This document shows positions 21,001 through 31,300 of a stretch of DNA of 64,000 nucleotides, piece after piece. The notes beneath the pieces are model-generated. The model worked only from the letters and a program-made list of their open reading frames with translations, ran no database searches and was not told the origin of the DNA. The stretch's first letter is position 1. Every line of letters starts with the position of its first letter. Where the stretch lies: contig NZ_CP034035.1 of the NCBI RefSeq assembly GCF_005484945.1, forward strand, positions 3,286,001 through 3,350,000. The letters are read 5' to 3'. The position numbers and the translations under genes were made by a program. The stretch is from Brenneria rubrifaciens (GTDB lineage: Bacteria > Pseudomonadota > Gammaproteobacteria > Enterobacterales > Enterobacteriaceae).

Positions 21001-23680
21001 GCGCGACCGGCTGCCAAACGGCCCGCGCCTGCAAATGCGACGGTTGCTGCCATTGATCTTTCGCCAGTGTGAACACGCGGCCTTCCTTGGTTAAGGCAAA
21101 CAGGTTCTGATCGCGGTCGAGCACGATGTCTTTAACTTCGCCGCGAATGCCGGTCTGAGGCAATGTCTGCGCCGGATGCAGCGACTGATTGGTGTTCGGT
21201 TTGGCCTGATGGAAACGGATTTCGCCCTTATCGGACACCACCAGAAACTGGTAGGGATTGATGACTGCCATCGCCACCGCTTTGTCGGGCTTCGCATCCG
21301 GCAGCAGTCCTCCTCCGGCGGAGGGCTTGTTGCGCACCTGAGCGAACGAAAACACGTTATCCGTGCCTTCCCTAAAGCCCCCGCTTGTTACCGAAATGCT
21401 TACTTTTCTGACCTCGCCCTCCTTCAACACATAAGCCATGCCGTCAACGCCCCGTTTCAACTGATCGAAGCCGCTATCCGCTTTGGCCCAAGCCTGGGTG
21501 AGTTTATCGCTGTAGTACAGCGCCCCGTCGTGTAGGGCGACTTTGCCCAAATGTTTCAGGTCGACGGACTCCTGAACGCTGGGCTGCACCTGCATCAGCC
21601 CGGACTGGTTGTTGATCACCAGCGTGTCGCTCAGGTTCCAGCCGGCGTGGAATTGCCCTTTTTCGTCCAACGGACTGGTGTGAATTTGTTTGAGATGATC
21701 TTTCACCAGCGCATTGAGCTGACCATGCTCATCGTTGGCAAATCCTTCAATTTGATAATGCTTCGGAAACGTTTTTTCCAGTTCCGGCTGCGGCGCTGAC
21801 GTCAACACCACGTCCTTCTGGCCTGGGGACGGCAGTTCGCCGACGAACAGCGTATTTTCGCTGTCGGTCACATAAATCTGGTTATCCGTTATGCCGAGGG
21901 TTTTCGCATCAATCCGATCATCGCCGCGCGCCAACGCCAGTGACGACTCGGCCATCCTTAAGGTCACCGGTATCGGTGCTGACGGCTCTCCCTGCGACGG
22001 CGTGATGAAGACCTGTGCGCTGGTGCCGCTGTCCGTCAACACGGCAGTCTGTCCGCGCTTATTTACCGCAAACGTGACGATATCGTCGTTGAATGTTCCG
22101 CCGTGCACGTTGTCCGTCAAGTTGACGAGCGTCTTTTTATCCTGCACGGCATACAGCTTGTTATCCGCCTGGGCGGACAGTTTATCGAGCGCGGTATCGC
22201 TCTTCTTGATCCACTCGCCCCGCGCTTCGTTCAACGCGTAAAGTTTCCCTTCGTGCAAACGTACCTGTTCCCCTGCGGGGTTCGCCCGCGTCGCAGGATG
22301 ACGGTAAATGCCGCTCAACAGGGAATTATGCAACCTCCCCGGCAACGCCAGCGTCGATTGCGTCACATTTTGAACATGGTGTTTCTCCCGCACCTGCACG
22401 CTGACGCTGGTGCCGTCTTGGGATGGCTCAAGGCGATAGGCGGCTTTACCTTTCTCCGCCAGTGCCAGCGTAGGTTTATCCGCGCCGGGTGCGCTGGAGT
22501 GCAGGGCCGTACAGTTTTTTTCCACACTCGTCAGTACAAACAACTTACCCTCGTTGTTCAGCAGCAGATGGCGCCGTTCGTCCTGCTCCCCGCCGAGTGT
22601 CGCATGGGCCAAAAAACGCTGATTCTCTTTGCCCAGGGTTTCATTCAGCAACGTCTTCATCGCCGGTGAGGGCGCCTCGTTCACCTTGAGTCGGCCTTTG
22701 TTATCCAGGCTCAGCGCCACCTCCTGATTCGGCAGTTGGCGTGACGAAATGTCTTCCGCGATAGTGGGCAGCGACAGTTGAAACCGTTTGTGCATCGGCC
22801 CGTCTTGCTTAAAACCTGACGATCTTCCCGTCGAGGTAACCTCATCATTTTGCTGCGCCATCTTGCCTGACTGTTGCGGCGCATCGTCGTCCGGCACTTC
22901 AGAGGAGGCCGAACCGCTCGTATTCGCCTGCGCGCCATAAAACTCAACCGGGTCAAACACCTTAGCTGGCTGTTTAGCCTGCCGTTGCTGCATTTCCCGA
23001 TACAAATGATCAAAGTCTGCGTCTTCGTTGTCCGACTCCTGAACCAATGAATCAGTGGAAAAACGGCTGGGCGAAGAAAGAGGTGAAGCATAGCGGGATG
23101 AACCAGAGGACGTGCTGGACTCGATTTCTCCGGCCGGCGAATTTTGCGCGATTTTATTGAGAATAGTTTGCCGCACCTGGGCAAAGTTTTTCTGATAGCG
23201 CTGTACATCTTGCGGCGATGAGTGCTCGCCATTAGATGAGTGCTCGCCATTAGATGAGTGCTCGCGATTAACAGATGGGGTTGCGGCGAAGTCACGCAGA
23301 ATCCCCTTCGGCCAGCCCTGCATCCTGTCAAGCACGGCACGGTTTGAATTCGACTGCCGCACGCCGCCCTGCGGGTCTGTCTGGGCTGGCGCGGGGGACG
23401 TTTTTTTCATAAACGGCAAGCGGTGAAATATGCCGCTGAGCTTTCCGCCACGGCCGCGCTGACGCGCCGGCGCGTCTCCCTGTTCGCTGCCTGTAGCCTG
23501 GTGGACAGGCGAACGTCTGGCGGTTTGTTCGCTCTTTTCTATCAGCGATCCGGCACCGGCTTTAGGCGTATGCCGAATCCCCTTTTGTTGCAGTTTTGGC
23601 GTTGCTGTGGTTTCCGATCCTATTACGACAGGCGTAATAGTGTGCGATGTAGACGTTATATGGCCCTTGCTCCCAAACAT
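18059..23680 (-). CDS. dspE: DspA/E (AvrE-family) type III effector
   Basis: The product has 1873 residues, close to the roughly 1840 of Erwinia amylovora DspE. The N-terminal ~250 residues are Ser/Pro/Gln-rich and disordered, as expected for a type III secretion and chaperone-binding region. Residues about 300-950 contain beta-propeller-like repeats with many DxxG and LYAL-type strands. A WxxxE motif sits at Trp1021-Glu1025 (WQGRE). The C-terminus ends LKKEG (1865-1869) plus four residues, matching the ER-membrane-retention-like tail reported for the AvrE family. Family members are injected into plant cells, where they form water/solute-permeable channels and cause water-soaking and cell death. 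Start codon has AGGGGA 6 nt upstream. No HrpL box is visible in the 192-nt gap from dspF, so it is probably co-transcribed with dspF. Confidence 0.96.
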   Translation of the reverse strand: MFGSKGHITSTSHTITPVVIGSETTATPKLQQKGIRHTPKAGAGSLIEKSEQTARRSPVHQATGSEQGDAPARQRGRGGKLSGIFHRLPFMKKTSPAPAQTDPQGGVRQSNSNRAVLDRMQGWPKGILRDFAATPSVNREHSSNGEHSSNGEHSSPQDVQRYQKNFAQVRQTILNKIAQNSPAGEIESSTSSGSSRYASPLSSPSRFSTDSLVQESDNEDADFDHLYREMQQRQAKQPAKVFDPVEFYGAQANTSGSASSEVPDDDAPQQSGKMAQQNDEVTSTGRSSGFKQDGPMHKRFQLSLPTIAEDISSRQLPNQEVALSLDNKGRLKVNEAPSPAMKTLLNETLGKENQRFLAHATLGGEQDERRHLLLNNEGKLFVLTSVEKNCTALHSSAPGADKPTLALAEKGKAAYRLEPSQDGTSVSVQVREKHHVQNVTQSTLALPGRLHNSLLSGIYRHPATRANPAGEQVRLHEGKLYALNEARGEWIKKSDTALDKLSAQADNKLYAVQDKKTLVNLTDNVHGGTFNDDIVTFAVNKRGQTAVLTDSGTSAQVFITPSQGEPSAPIPVTLRMAESSLALARGDDRIDAKTLGITDNQIYVTDSENTLFVGELPSPGQKDVVLTSAPQPELEKTFPKHYQIEGFANDEHGQLNALVKDHLKQIHTSPLDEKGQFHAGWNLSDTLVINNQSGLMQVQPSVQESVDLKHLGKVALHDGALYYSDKLTQAWAKADSGFDQLKRGVDGMAYVLKEGEVRKVSISVTSGGFREGTDNVFSFAQVRNKPSAGGGLLPDAKPDKAVAMAVINPYQFLVVSDKGEIRFHQAKPNTNQSLHPAQTLPQTGIRGEVKDIVLDRDQNLFALTKEGRVFTLAKDQWQQPSHLQARAVWQPVALRYEGAPITHIHTDDDGRLVAGGKHGSHQRIGNTWQPFKGAEPAQLPLPTKLPKDEVYDRLGKSMIVRRIPKTDTSVQNSVTVGGMSGIESRKVKSKFSDRVSAHMFSPTLEMPRPIKNLAYSVQHQWQGREGIKPLYQMQSLLFKQLEAGSIRHRIAVVPIDEEVAEDLHTRLQKLDLGEGGKEVVALMQRFLGELESSALNAATRIGKLKGIVKSNGDLNEKFKPSLLKPVVQAFNPQRSGHDLSRTLLDAWRALPAPKDDVPSGSLYKKVETLLTGFVDKQANISHQKTDMTRQRDPNDQSSLLKSRLILDTLTLKDFQQLVDKAELLSGKSPDADQVTQIKNTVLKMRNQEYGENPVKQFTDMGFVSNRALESNYDVVKAFLNGFRKEDHGVNMTTRTVLQAENQTQLASKLVDTLQSLEDEEALVFDRNYGVNVSLSYGIEPKAIPLPLYPSAGMGFSRMHSLWVTRTGEEYLFEFDRRGNTSSTLSLSTGHSLIPNLTSDSIKEKMNVQINEEHNLALDLRASASLGGTLTAGQKNGLYFYLPDEKLPEFVKKLTEGTLTPVDLMLAGNRHRVMEGNKLSFSMDVSASLEARATINVTDSDADRTSLLARVAGGVSAGARLVSVNRERSTEESERQTIISHRDSRVRFFNQASVDVHASAITGLIHNVSDDPQDGMVTFFTPVSASFSVSMDKTATKRLDVTMKDAEPVTGDRVASLAKLVGKHFTDNTSRKVLDALKDVPDITEKLTVMHKHFSGQHINNDERYDAVNKVKTALYEHIAAQNGERVLSVARTRSYYSWVPDLKREGFTHFLHRKLDSSLAPDTAQRIKKLMDTTPEAKWVIDKLKKEIPILLIFRQDLKEDIKQNLIDGIHEKKVSHQDVVNMFNDRNHIRMEYLAFYQLLSKKEGFSSPTLVLGGNSNASMSMLKNLGTLRFQYGKDPDMPIGFILEGDIANASDEVSKAVSQLKKEGREIN
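23217..23270 (-). repeat. Three tandem 18-nt units inside dspE
   Basis: An 18-nt unit occurs three times head to tail and encodes N(G/R)EHSS three times, near residue 140 of DspE in its disordered N-terminal region. In-frame slippage would change length by six residues without breaking the gene. Confidence 0.85.
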
Positions 23681-23872
23681 AAAATCCCCTATTTATAAAT
23701 TTAAAATAACAGTTTATTTCTCAAAAAATAAATATTGTCGGGTATAAAACAAGGTCAGATTTATTCAGACTCTTTAGTAAAAACCTTTATTTTTATTATT
23801 TCGATATCCTTATCGATTAATTAATATACTTTTTTATTGTTTATTTAGTTAAAAAATAAAACTCAGTGCGTT

Positions 23873-24295
23873 TTATGCGGCGTTAAACCGAGCAAGCGCA
23901 TCCCGCAAAAAATCGCCCGCTTCTTTAGCCTGCTGAATAAAGCCCTCGACCAGGGCAGTGAATGTTTGTTCATCCAGCGAATTCACGGTGTATTGGGTGC
24001 AGAGACGCAGCGTTTGATAGTCATCCAGCGCCAACCAACAGCCGCGCATAGCGTTCATTTCAAAATTCAGTTGCAAACAGAAACGCGCGTACACCTCGGA
24101 GATTTCTTCCGGCAACACCGGCATCTGGCAGTGCAATAACAGGCTATCGCTTTGCGCCGGCATCTCAATCACCGCCGCTTCGCCCCCTTCTTCGTCGCAC
24201 AACGCGCATATGCCGTTCTTCAGAGAGAGTGAAGTACCATAGCGTTTGGCAAGATGCTGCAACCAGCGTTCAACCTGTCGTTGATAGTGTGTCAT
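23873..24295 (-). CDS. dspF: DspF type III chaperone for DspE
   Basis: The product has 140 residues from ATG 24295 (MTHYQRQVERWLQHLAKRYG). This start has AAGGAG at good spacing and gives the normal size for the class. A longer in-frame start at 24406 would add 37 residues with no ribosome site and is rejected. The small acidic alpha/beta protein with a C-terminal helix fits class I (CesT/DspF-like) chaperones, which bind the effector's N-terminus and keep it secretion-competent. It lies 192 nt upstream of dspE on the same strand. As I recall the Erwinia dspEF locus, dspE comes first there, so the order here (F before E) is worth noting. Confidence 0.88.
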   Translation of the reverse strand: MTHYQRQVERWLQHLAKRYGTSLSLKNGICALCDEEGGEAAVIEMPAQSDSLLLHCQMPVLPEEISEVYARFCLQLNFEMNAMRGCWLALDDYQTLRLCTQYTVNSLDEQTFTALVEGFIQQAKEAGDFLRDALARFNAA

Positions 24296-24651
24296 TATTG
24301 TTTTCTCCTTACCGTTGTTAAAACAGTGAATCAATCCTTCCCCCCAATTCTCTTTTTTTAATTGCTTAATTAAGACCGCGAGAAATAAATTCACCGGCCT
24401 GAGCAATTTCTCTGGCGGTCCCTTCTTTTCCCGCTCGCCATTAAAAGAAAATCAGCTTTATATTTTCATAAGGGCTGCCGTCCGCAATGCCATTTTCCTG
24501 ACACCTGAACGATCTGAAAATATACTCTGTCTTTGGAAGCATTCGATAAAACCGATTACCGTTTAAATATAATTTATTGTTATTGCTGTTAGTCATTAAC
24601 AATGCTCTGATGCTCAAACGTTTTTGTCGAATACTGCCCGATAAATGGCTT

Positions 24652-24828
24652 TTAAAAGATTCTTTGACACCCAGCGGGAAAAACGGATCGTTGCCGGTAG
24701 CCGCTTAATAATTGGTACTGCGTTTTTTCTGACGCCAGTCGAGTTTCGAACTGCGCGACGACTTCATTTGGCGCGGCGTGTTTTTTATGGTCGTTCTTTA
24801 CACCTGCCGGCCTTATTGATTGCGGCAC
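24652..24828 (-). pseudogene. Cryptic 58-codon frame downstream of HrpL box
   Basis: An open frame follows the candidate HrpL box by about 65 nt and ends at TAA 24652-24654. It has no ATG; GTG at 24826-24828 is the only usable start and lacks a ribosome site. The encoded stretch (VPQSIRPAGVKNDHKKHAAP, then NEVVAQFETRLASEKTQ) is charged and protein-like, and the frame stays open another ~45 nt upstream. It could be the front of a decayed small T3SS-associated gene or an accident in a leader. I do not recognise it. Confidence 0.25.
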
Positions 24829-24892
24829 AAATACGCTATTTACACTTTCGATAGCCAGTGCCCTTCTAGTGTAAACTATGTCATCAGTTAGT

Positions 24893-24920
24893 TAAGTAGT
24901 GTTAAGAATCTTCTGGTTCC
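24893..24920 (-). promoter_or_regulatory. Candidate HrpL (hrp) box upstream of dspF-dspE
   Basis: On the minus strand, GGAACC (24920-24915) is followed by 15 nt and then CTACTTA (24899-24893). The family consensus is GGAACC-N15/16-CCACNNA, so there is one mismatch. It points toward dspF but lies about 600 nt from its ATG, an unusually long leader. No better box is seen nearer dspF or dspE. Confidence 0.6.
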
Positions 24921-25057
24921 CGTTGTCGAAAAAAAACGACAGGGAAAATCGGTCACTTTGTTCAATGCAGTTCGCTTAAATTGTCCGGCATTGTTTTTTA
25001 ACGGCTATCTGGCGCACCTTCCCTTAATTTCACCGGAAGATCCATAACGCACCCGAT

Positions 25058-25210
25058 TTTCATGGACGAATTTGTGTACTGCTTCGGCGTGTTTAATGGG
25101 GGTTTTCAGCGGATTTCGCTGGAGGCTCAATAGAGAGATTACCCTGTTTAATCACAGCGCTACAGACGTGGGTGGATGTCTATGGAACAAGAGTTGCCGC
25201 GGGAAACGAG
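25058..25210 (+). repeat. Degraded copy of a gene-fragment block abutting the tRNA remnant
   Basis: About 150 nt is clearly related to 34430-34581, sharing the GATGAATTTG/GACGAATTTG start, the TTTTCAGCGGATT core and the GTGGGTGGATGTCTATGGA end. In this copy one reading frame (DEFVYCFGVFNGGFQRISLE) is broken by two stops, whereas the copy at 34430 is open. The block ends on GCGGGAAACGAG, which is also the complement of the tRNA-Gly 3' end. Confidence 0.65.
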
Positions 25211-25270
25211 GCGCGAACCCGCGACCGCAACCCTGGCAAGGTGGCGCTCTGCCGACTGATCTATTCCCGC
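25199..25270 (-). pseudogene. tRNA-Gly(GCC)-like pseudogene / attachment-site remnant
   Basis: Read on the minus strand, 72 nt match the layout of enterobacterial tRNA-Gly(GCC) exactly in length. There is a perfect 7-bp acceptor stem (GCGGGAA/TTCCCGC) and an anticodon loop TTGCCAG. Damage is evident: a D-stem mismatch (GATC against GAGC), an anticodon-stem mismatch, a T-loop TTCGCGC lacking the invariant A58, and no encoded CCA. It is therefore a decayed tRNA, most likely left by integration and excision at a tRNA-Gly locus. Confidence 0.7.
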
Positions 25271-25339
25271 AGATAACCCGCTCAATTACCCTTCGCTTCC
25301 CATGAGAAGCGAGCTTAAGCATGATCAACCCTCAGACGC

Positions 25340-28300
25340 TCATCGCTCATGTTCAAACGCCCGCAGACGGTGAATGTGTTCAGGCAACGACACGCAGGCC
25401 GCCATACCCTGAATCTTCTCCAACAGGTATGCCCGCTTGTCCTGGATATCCGCCCAGGCTTCATCGCTGTGATCCGCCGCCCGGTCACCAGGCAGTTTAC
25501 GCAGGGACTCATAATCTTTGTGCGACTTCAGTTTGGCTTTCAGGCTATCACGCGTATGGAACTGCACCTCAAAATACCGGTCGCCCGATGACGCCCCGGT
25601 GCTGCGCAATTTGACATTGACCCCGGCATAAGTGGTATCCGGCTCCACAAATCCGTTGCGTAACCGCATCGCTTCGAAGCGTTCTCTTTCCAGCAGATTC
25701 AGGATAGCCTGCGCCCTGTCTGCGAACTTTTCCGCAGGCAGGATAATTTCGTACCTCAGCGCATCACGGACGGACAAGGCCGTCGACGTTGCCCCCTGAG
25801 ATCCGGACGCCTGAATCAGGGCGAGTTTGCGGGCGATAGAGGCGGGTTTCTTGAAAATAAACGCCCGCCAGTCTCCCTGTTCATCCCGGCGCAACTGGCC
25901 GCCGTGCGCCTGCAACGCCTGAACCAGCCGGGGGGTCACCTCGTGTTCAAGCTGACGCGCTTGTGTGAGGATCGCCTCCACCTGACCCGCCGTGGAAGAC
26001 GCGCCCGCCGGTTCAGGCGCGGGACGCGGAACCCGCGCCGGCGCGGTAGTGGCCTGCCAGTCATCAATCTCCTCGCACCCCGCCGGAACCGGTACGCGCC
26101 GGAAAGCTTGCAGCGCCTCATTCATCCGGGCCTTGACCGTCTCCGATGTCTGGCCCTGACGGGACAGCCGCTGCTGATCCTTGTAAACGTCATGGTAACG
26201 CGCCTTGAGCGGGAAGGTTTCCCCGGTATGGAACTGGATCTCCCAGCGCTGCCCGCTCTCCGCCTCCCGCAGGCTGACGTTTATCGACCGGAACGGCATA
26301 TTCCACCGGGCAAAATAGTTCTTGCGCTGGAGCAACTCATGCCCTTCGTCTTCCAGCGCCACCACGACCTGGCGGTACGCCTCAACAAAAGCGTGGTGCG
26401 GCAGCACCACGCTGTAGCGCAGTGCATCGTTGATATGCGCGACAGCCTGCTCCCAATCCTGCCGGTGTCGGGCAAACTGGTCTGTGAGCTTGTCTTCCAG
26501 CGAAGACACCGATTTAACGCTGTGTTCAAGCCCCGCCAGATACGCGCCGCCAGGCAGCAACCGTTGCAGTGTATGGGTGATACGCCGCTGCGCCTGCCGT
26601 GCCTGACCGTTCAACGCCAGCGCGGTGTTACGCAACGTCTTCGGCGACAGCGTTTGCGCCTGCTCCTGAGCGGTGGGCGGCGCGCTGAGCAGCCCGGCCT
26701 TCTGCAACGTCTCCACGGCATCCTCCATCACCGCCGCCGCCAGCGTGGGGATTGACGCCAGCGTGGTTTTCGCCTGTTCGGGGTTAAACCGCCCGTTTCG
26801 CACCTCGTACGCCGTCTGTTTGCCGTAGGGGACTTTGCGTATCCGCTCGGCATAATTGCGCTCGGTCATTTCGCACCGATCGATGATTTTACTGAACAGC
26901 CCGACACCGGTATCCGATTTCAGGGCATCGGTGCCCACCTTCACCGCCAGGGTAAACAGGTTGCGGATCGTCAGCTCCGGCTCGCCGGGCACCAGTCCCG
27001 GCTGACCATGGGGAAACTGTTCATGCGACAACCGGCAAACCGGATAATTGTCCAGCACGGCGTGAATGCGCGAAGGGGCATCCGTCGCCTGCGCGTAAGC
27101 CATCGCCAGCCCGGGCATCGCCTGGGCCAGCGCGTCGGACATCGCCGGCGGCCTCTCTTCATCGCCCTCCCCCAGTCGCAACGTCAGATGATGCAGCAGC
27201 GCCGCCGCTTCCCGCGCTTCCGGCAAATGCGCCCGGTCAATGGCCGCTCTCGCCTGCCCGCGCAGGTCATTCAGCGCGGGCGCGTCGCGCCCGTCGGCCA
27301 GCCACCGCCGCAGACCGTTGCGCAGACTGCGCTCCACGCCGTCATAGACGCCGAACATCATCCCGCGGGCCATCTTCTCACGCAGCGCATCCGGCTGGGC
27401 AAGAAACCGTCTGGCGGCGATGCTCGCTTTGCCAAGCAGTTTCCCGCCCAGTTGCTGGTTCATTATCTCCCGGGCCCGCCCGGTATGATAACGGCCCTGC
27501 TCGTCAAACGCCGCCGTCGCGGTCTTGGGCGGTTTGAAAGAGACCACCGCGCCGCGCCGCCGCCCGCGCGCCGCCATCACCTCACGGATATGCGCCGCCA
27601 GCGCGGGATAGCCCGCATAGACAAACGCCTCGTCGCCATCGGTGTCCATGCTGCGCTTGCGGAGCTCCGGGATGGGCACCGCACCCAACCGGCCCGGCGC
27701 CAGGATCTCTTTGACTCTCAGGCTGCCCGTGCAGAGCATCTGCGCCGGCAGTGTGTCCCGCTCACGCCGGGACTTCCAGCGCGACAATATCTTCAGATCT
27801 TCCCGCGAACACACCATATCCTGCCCGGCGTGAGCGGGTGACCAGTAGCCGGGCGGCGGAATAATCAGCATCCCTTTGCTGTGCAGCATATCGGCGTCCT
27901 CGCCGGAATCCTCGTCAAACCCGGTATAGCTGTACTGGATGGAAAAACACTGGTCAAGAAAACGGGCGGTGCTGTCCCCGTCGGCCGGCGTCACGACCCG
28001 GCTGACGGCAATCGGTTGCAGGTTTTCATTGTCATAGGGCGGTTTGCCCAGCAACACATCGCTTTCAGGCCGCTGGAATCCCGGCAGCGTGATGGTCGGC
28101 AGGTAGAGCCGCTCATCGGCAGACGGCACCGCGCGTACCCGCCTGCCCTGATAACCGCCGCTGACAATCATCTGATAAAGCGTTAATAAATCAAAATGTT
28201 CATTGTTAGCCTGCCATTCAGCCACTCTGTGCTGCATCGCGTCGTGGGCTTCTTCCTGAACGGCCTGACTGCGCGGATAGTGCATCAACGCCTGGGACGG

Positions 28301-31300
28301 TATGCTGTTCTGCCCCACGACCTGCGATTTCAGCAGCGTATGCTGGGAGGCCGTGGCCTGTCCCGCCCGTGACGCTTCCCAGGCCATCATCATTTCGCGC
28401 ACCGCGGGGATCTGCCGCGCTACCGTCCATTTCAAAAAACCGCAGCCATCATTGGGGCACAACGCCACGCGCTCGCCGGACGGCCCCGTCAGCCTGAAGG
28501 GATGCTGCGGCCCCGGCACATCCGCGCACCACCCCAGACGCAATGTGCCCTCGACAACATGATCCGGCGGCACCATCTCCAACAGGGCGCGCTGGATACG
28601 CGACCAGTCCTCACGCTGAGGCGAGAGCTTTTCAACCAGACGCATAAAGTCGCTGCCTGGCACGGTATCCGCGTACCGGACCGCGGGCAACAGCGATTTT
28701 TGAGACGTGTTGCCGTCCAGAATATCCTTGACCTTATTTTGCGCCCCTTTATTCAGGCGACTGCCGCCAAACATATCGAAACGCCACGGCTCGCCCTGAA
28801 ACTGAAAGGTGCGCGCCAGAACGAAAGCGCTGAACTCGCCGGGAAGCTCTACCTCCACCAGCGGCTGCCCCGTCAGCCGTGCATAAAAGGAATAGGGCCG
28901 CTGCGTTTCGTCATCATCCGTTTTCACTTGCCGGCCCAGGGTGTCCACGATGATATGACGCGTGGCGCCTGTACCGGGCGCAAGCGCGCCGGGGCGACCG
29001 GGGGGCGAGCGCAACTGATGCCTGAGCTGCGCCAGCTCGAAAGTGATGGGCGGATGGCGCGCCACAATAGCCGCCGTCTCCCTGTTAAGCCGCAGATCCA
29101 GCGCATCATACAACCCATCGCCCGCTTCGATTTGGGCGATAAGATTCCAGCTCATCTCCTGAAGATCGGCCTGGATCGTTCGCTGCGTACGCGCCGTCAT
29201 CTCCTGCACCCAACGGGTAAGCGCTTCCTGCCGGGCTTTGGTGGCGTTTCGCTCGCCGTCGACATGCGGGATTTTCCATTGCCGGGCCACCAGACTGTAG
29301 GCTTTCAGCACCTGATAAAAGCTGAGCGCGGGACGACGCGTCCCGCAGGCTTCGCCGTCATCCCGCAGATGGAGCGCATTGCCTGACGGCAGCGTCCCTT
29401 CACGACGCAGATACCCCTCGATTTTACGCGCCACCACCGGCTGGAGCGCCTCAAGCGTTTTTAGCGCCTGGGGACGATAACGCAGCAGATCCGAACTGCG
29501 CGCCAGCGGCAACAGCCCCATACAGAGCGCCGCCACGGACTCCAGCGGCTCATCGCGCATCCTGTTTTCCTGAAGCAGCGTCTCAACTCTCGCCAGCGCC
29601 GGCCGGGCCAGCGGGCGGAGCGCGCGCGGCATATGCAGGCTTTCATAGGCTTTAAACAAGACGCCGATCGCACGGGCGCCGGCATCGCCGAAACGCTCCG
29701 GGTGCAGCTCCAGATAGACGGAAAGTCCCTCCAGCAGCGTCCGGCATTCGGCGGCCTCCTGCTCGTCATTCCGGCTTATCGTGTGCATGGCATTGGCAAT
29801 CTGCGACATATCGGAAAGCGCGAATCTTCCCCAGGCGCGGGCGTGCGTGCCCAATGGCGCGGCCAGCAGCCAGGCGGTTTCCCTGGCCTGCGGCTCCAGC
29901 GGCCATTTGCTCAGCGCATTCAAGGCCAAGCTTAACTCCTGAGCGCTCAGTTGCCGGCACAGCGCGTCGTCGAGGCCAAGCCGCTCCGCCAGCCCCAGCG
30001 CCGCGTCTCTGGCTTGCCGCGACGCCGGCCATTTGCTTAGCGCGTTTAAACTGTTGCTCACATGCTGAGCGCTAAGTTGCTGCCGCAGCACCTCGTCACT
30101 GACCAGCCGCTCCGCCAATGCCGACACCGCGTCCAGCGCCTGCGCCGACGCCGGCCATTTGCTCAGCGCGTTTAAGGTCGCGCTCACCTCCTGAGCGTTC
30201 ATCTGCCGCCGCAGCATGCCGTCTCTGGCGAGCATCTCCGCCAACACCCGCGCCGCGTCTTCGGCCTGCGGCACTTCCGACCATTTGCTCAGCGCGTTCA
30301 GGCTATTGCTCATGTTCAACGCATCCATTCGCTCGCGCAGCGCGCTATCCCCAACCAGCCGCTCCGCCAGCGCCAGCCCCGCGTTTCTGGCCTGTGGCGT
30401 CTTCGGCCATTTGCTCAGCGCGTTTAAGGTCGCGCTCACTTCCTGAACGTTCATTTGCCGCTGTAGCGCTTCATCGCTGTTCAGCCGCGCCGCCAGCGCC
30501 AGCGCCGCGTCTAAGGCTTGCTGCTTCTCCGGCCATTTGCTTAACGCGTTCAGGCTGTTGCTCACGCCCTGCGCATTCATTTGCCGCCGCAGCGCCTCGT
30601 CCCCAGCCAGCCGCGCCGCCAGCGCCAGCGCCGCGTCTAAGGCCTGAGGCGCCGCCGGCCATTTACTCAACGCGTTCAGGCTGTTGCTCACATCATGTGC
30701 ATTCATTTGCCGCCGCAGCACCTCGTCCCCGGCCAGCCGCGCCGCCAATGCCAGCGCCGCCTCCAGCGCCTGCGCCGCTTCCGGCCATTTGCTCAACGCG
30801 TTTAAGCTGTTGCTCATATGCTGCGCATTCAGTTGCCGCTGTAGCGCCTCATCCCCGGCCAACTGCTCCGCCAGCCCCAGCGCCGCGTCTGCGGCCTGCG
30901 CCGCCGCCGGCCATTTGCTCAACGCGTTCAGGCTGTTGCTGACCTGCTGCGCGTTCAGTTGCCGCCGCAGCGTCCCGTCCCCGGCCAGCCGCGCCGCCAA
31001 CACCAGCGCCGCGTCTTCGGCCTGCGGTACTTCCGGCCATTTACTCAGCGCGTTTAAGGTCGAACTCACCTCCTGCGCATTCAGTTGCCGCCGCAACGCC
31101 TCGTCTCTGACCAGCCGCTCCGCCAGCGCCAGCGCCGCGTCCAGCGCCTGCGCCGCTTCCGGCCATTTACTCAGCGCGGTCAGGCTGTTGCTGACCTGCT
31201 GCGCGCTCAGTTGCCGCCTCAACGTCCCGTCGCTGACCAGCCGCCCCGCCAATGCCAGCGCCGCGTCTGCGGCTTGGGGCGCCGCCGGCCATTTGCTCAA

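Noticed and set aside
24380..24425. Nearer HrpL box with GGGACC just upstream of dspF
   Set aside because: GGGACC at about 24416-24421 (minus strand) has no CCAC-type second half at 15-16 nt.
24645..24854. 69-aa + strand frame opposite the cryptic frame near the hrp box
   Set aside because: It has no ribosome site and is antisense to a frame of similar weakness. No family likeness was seen.
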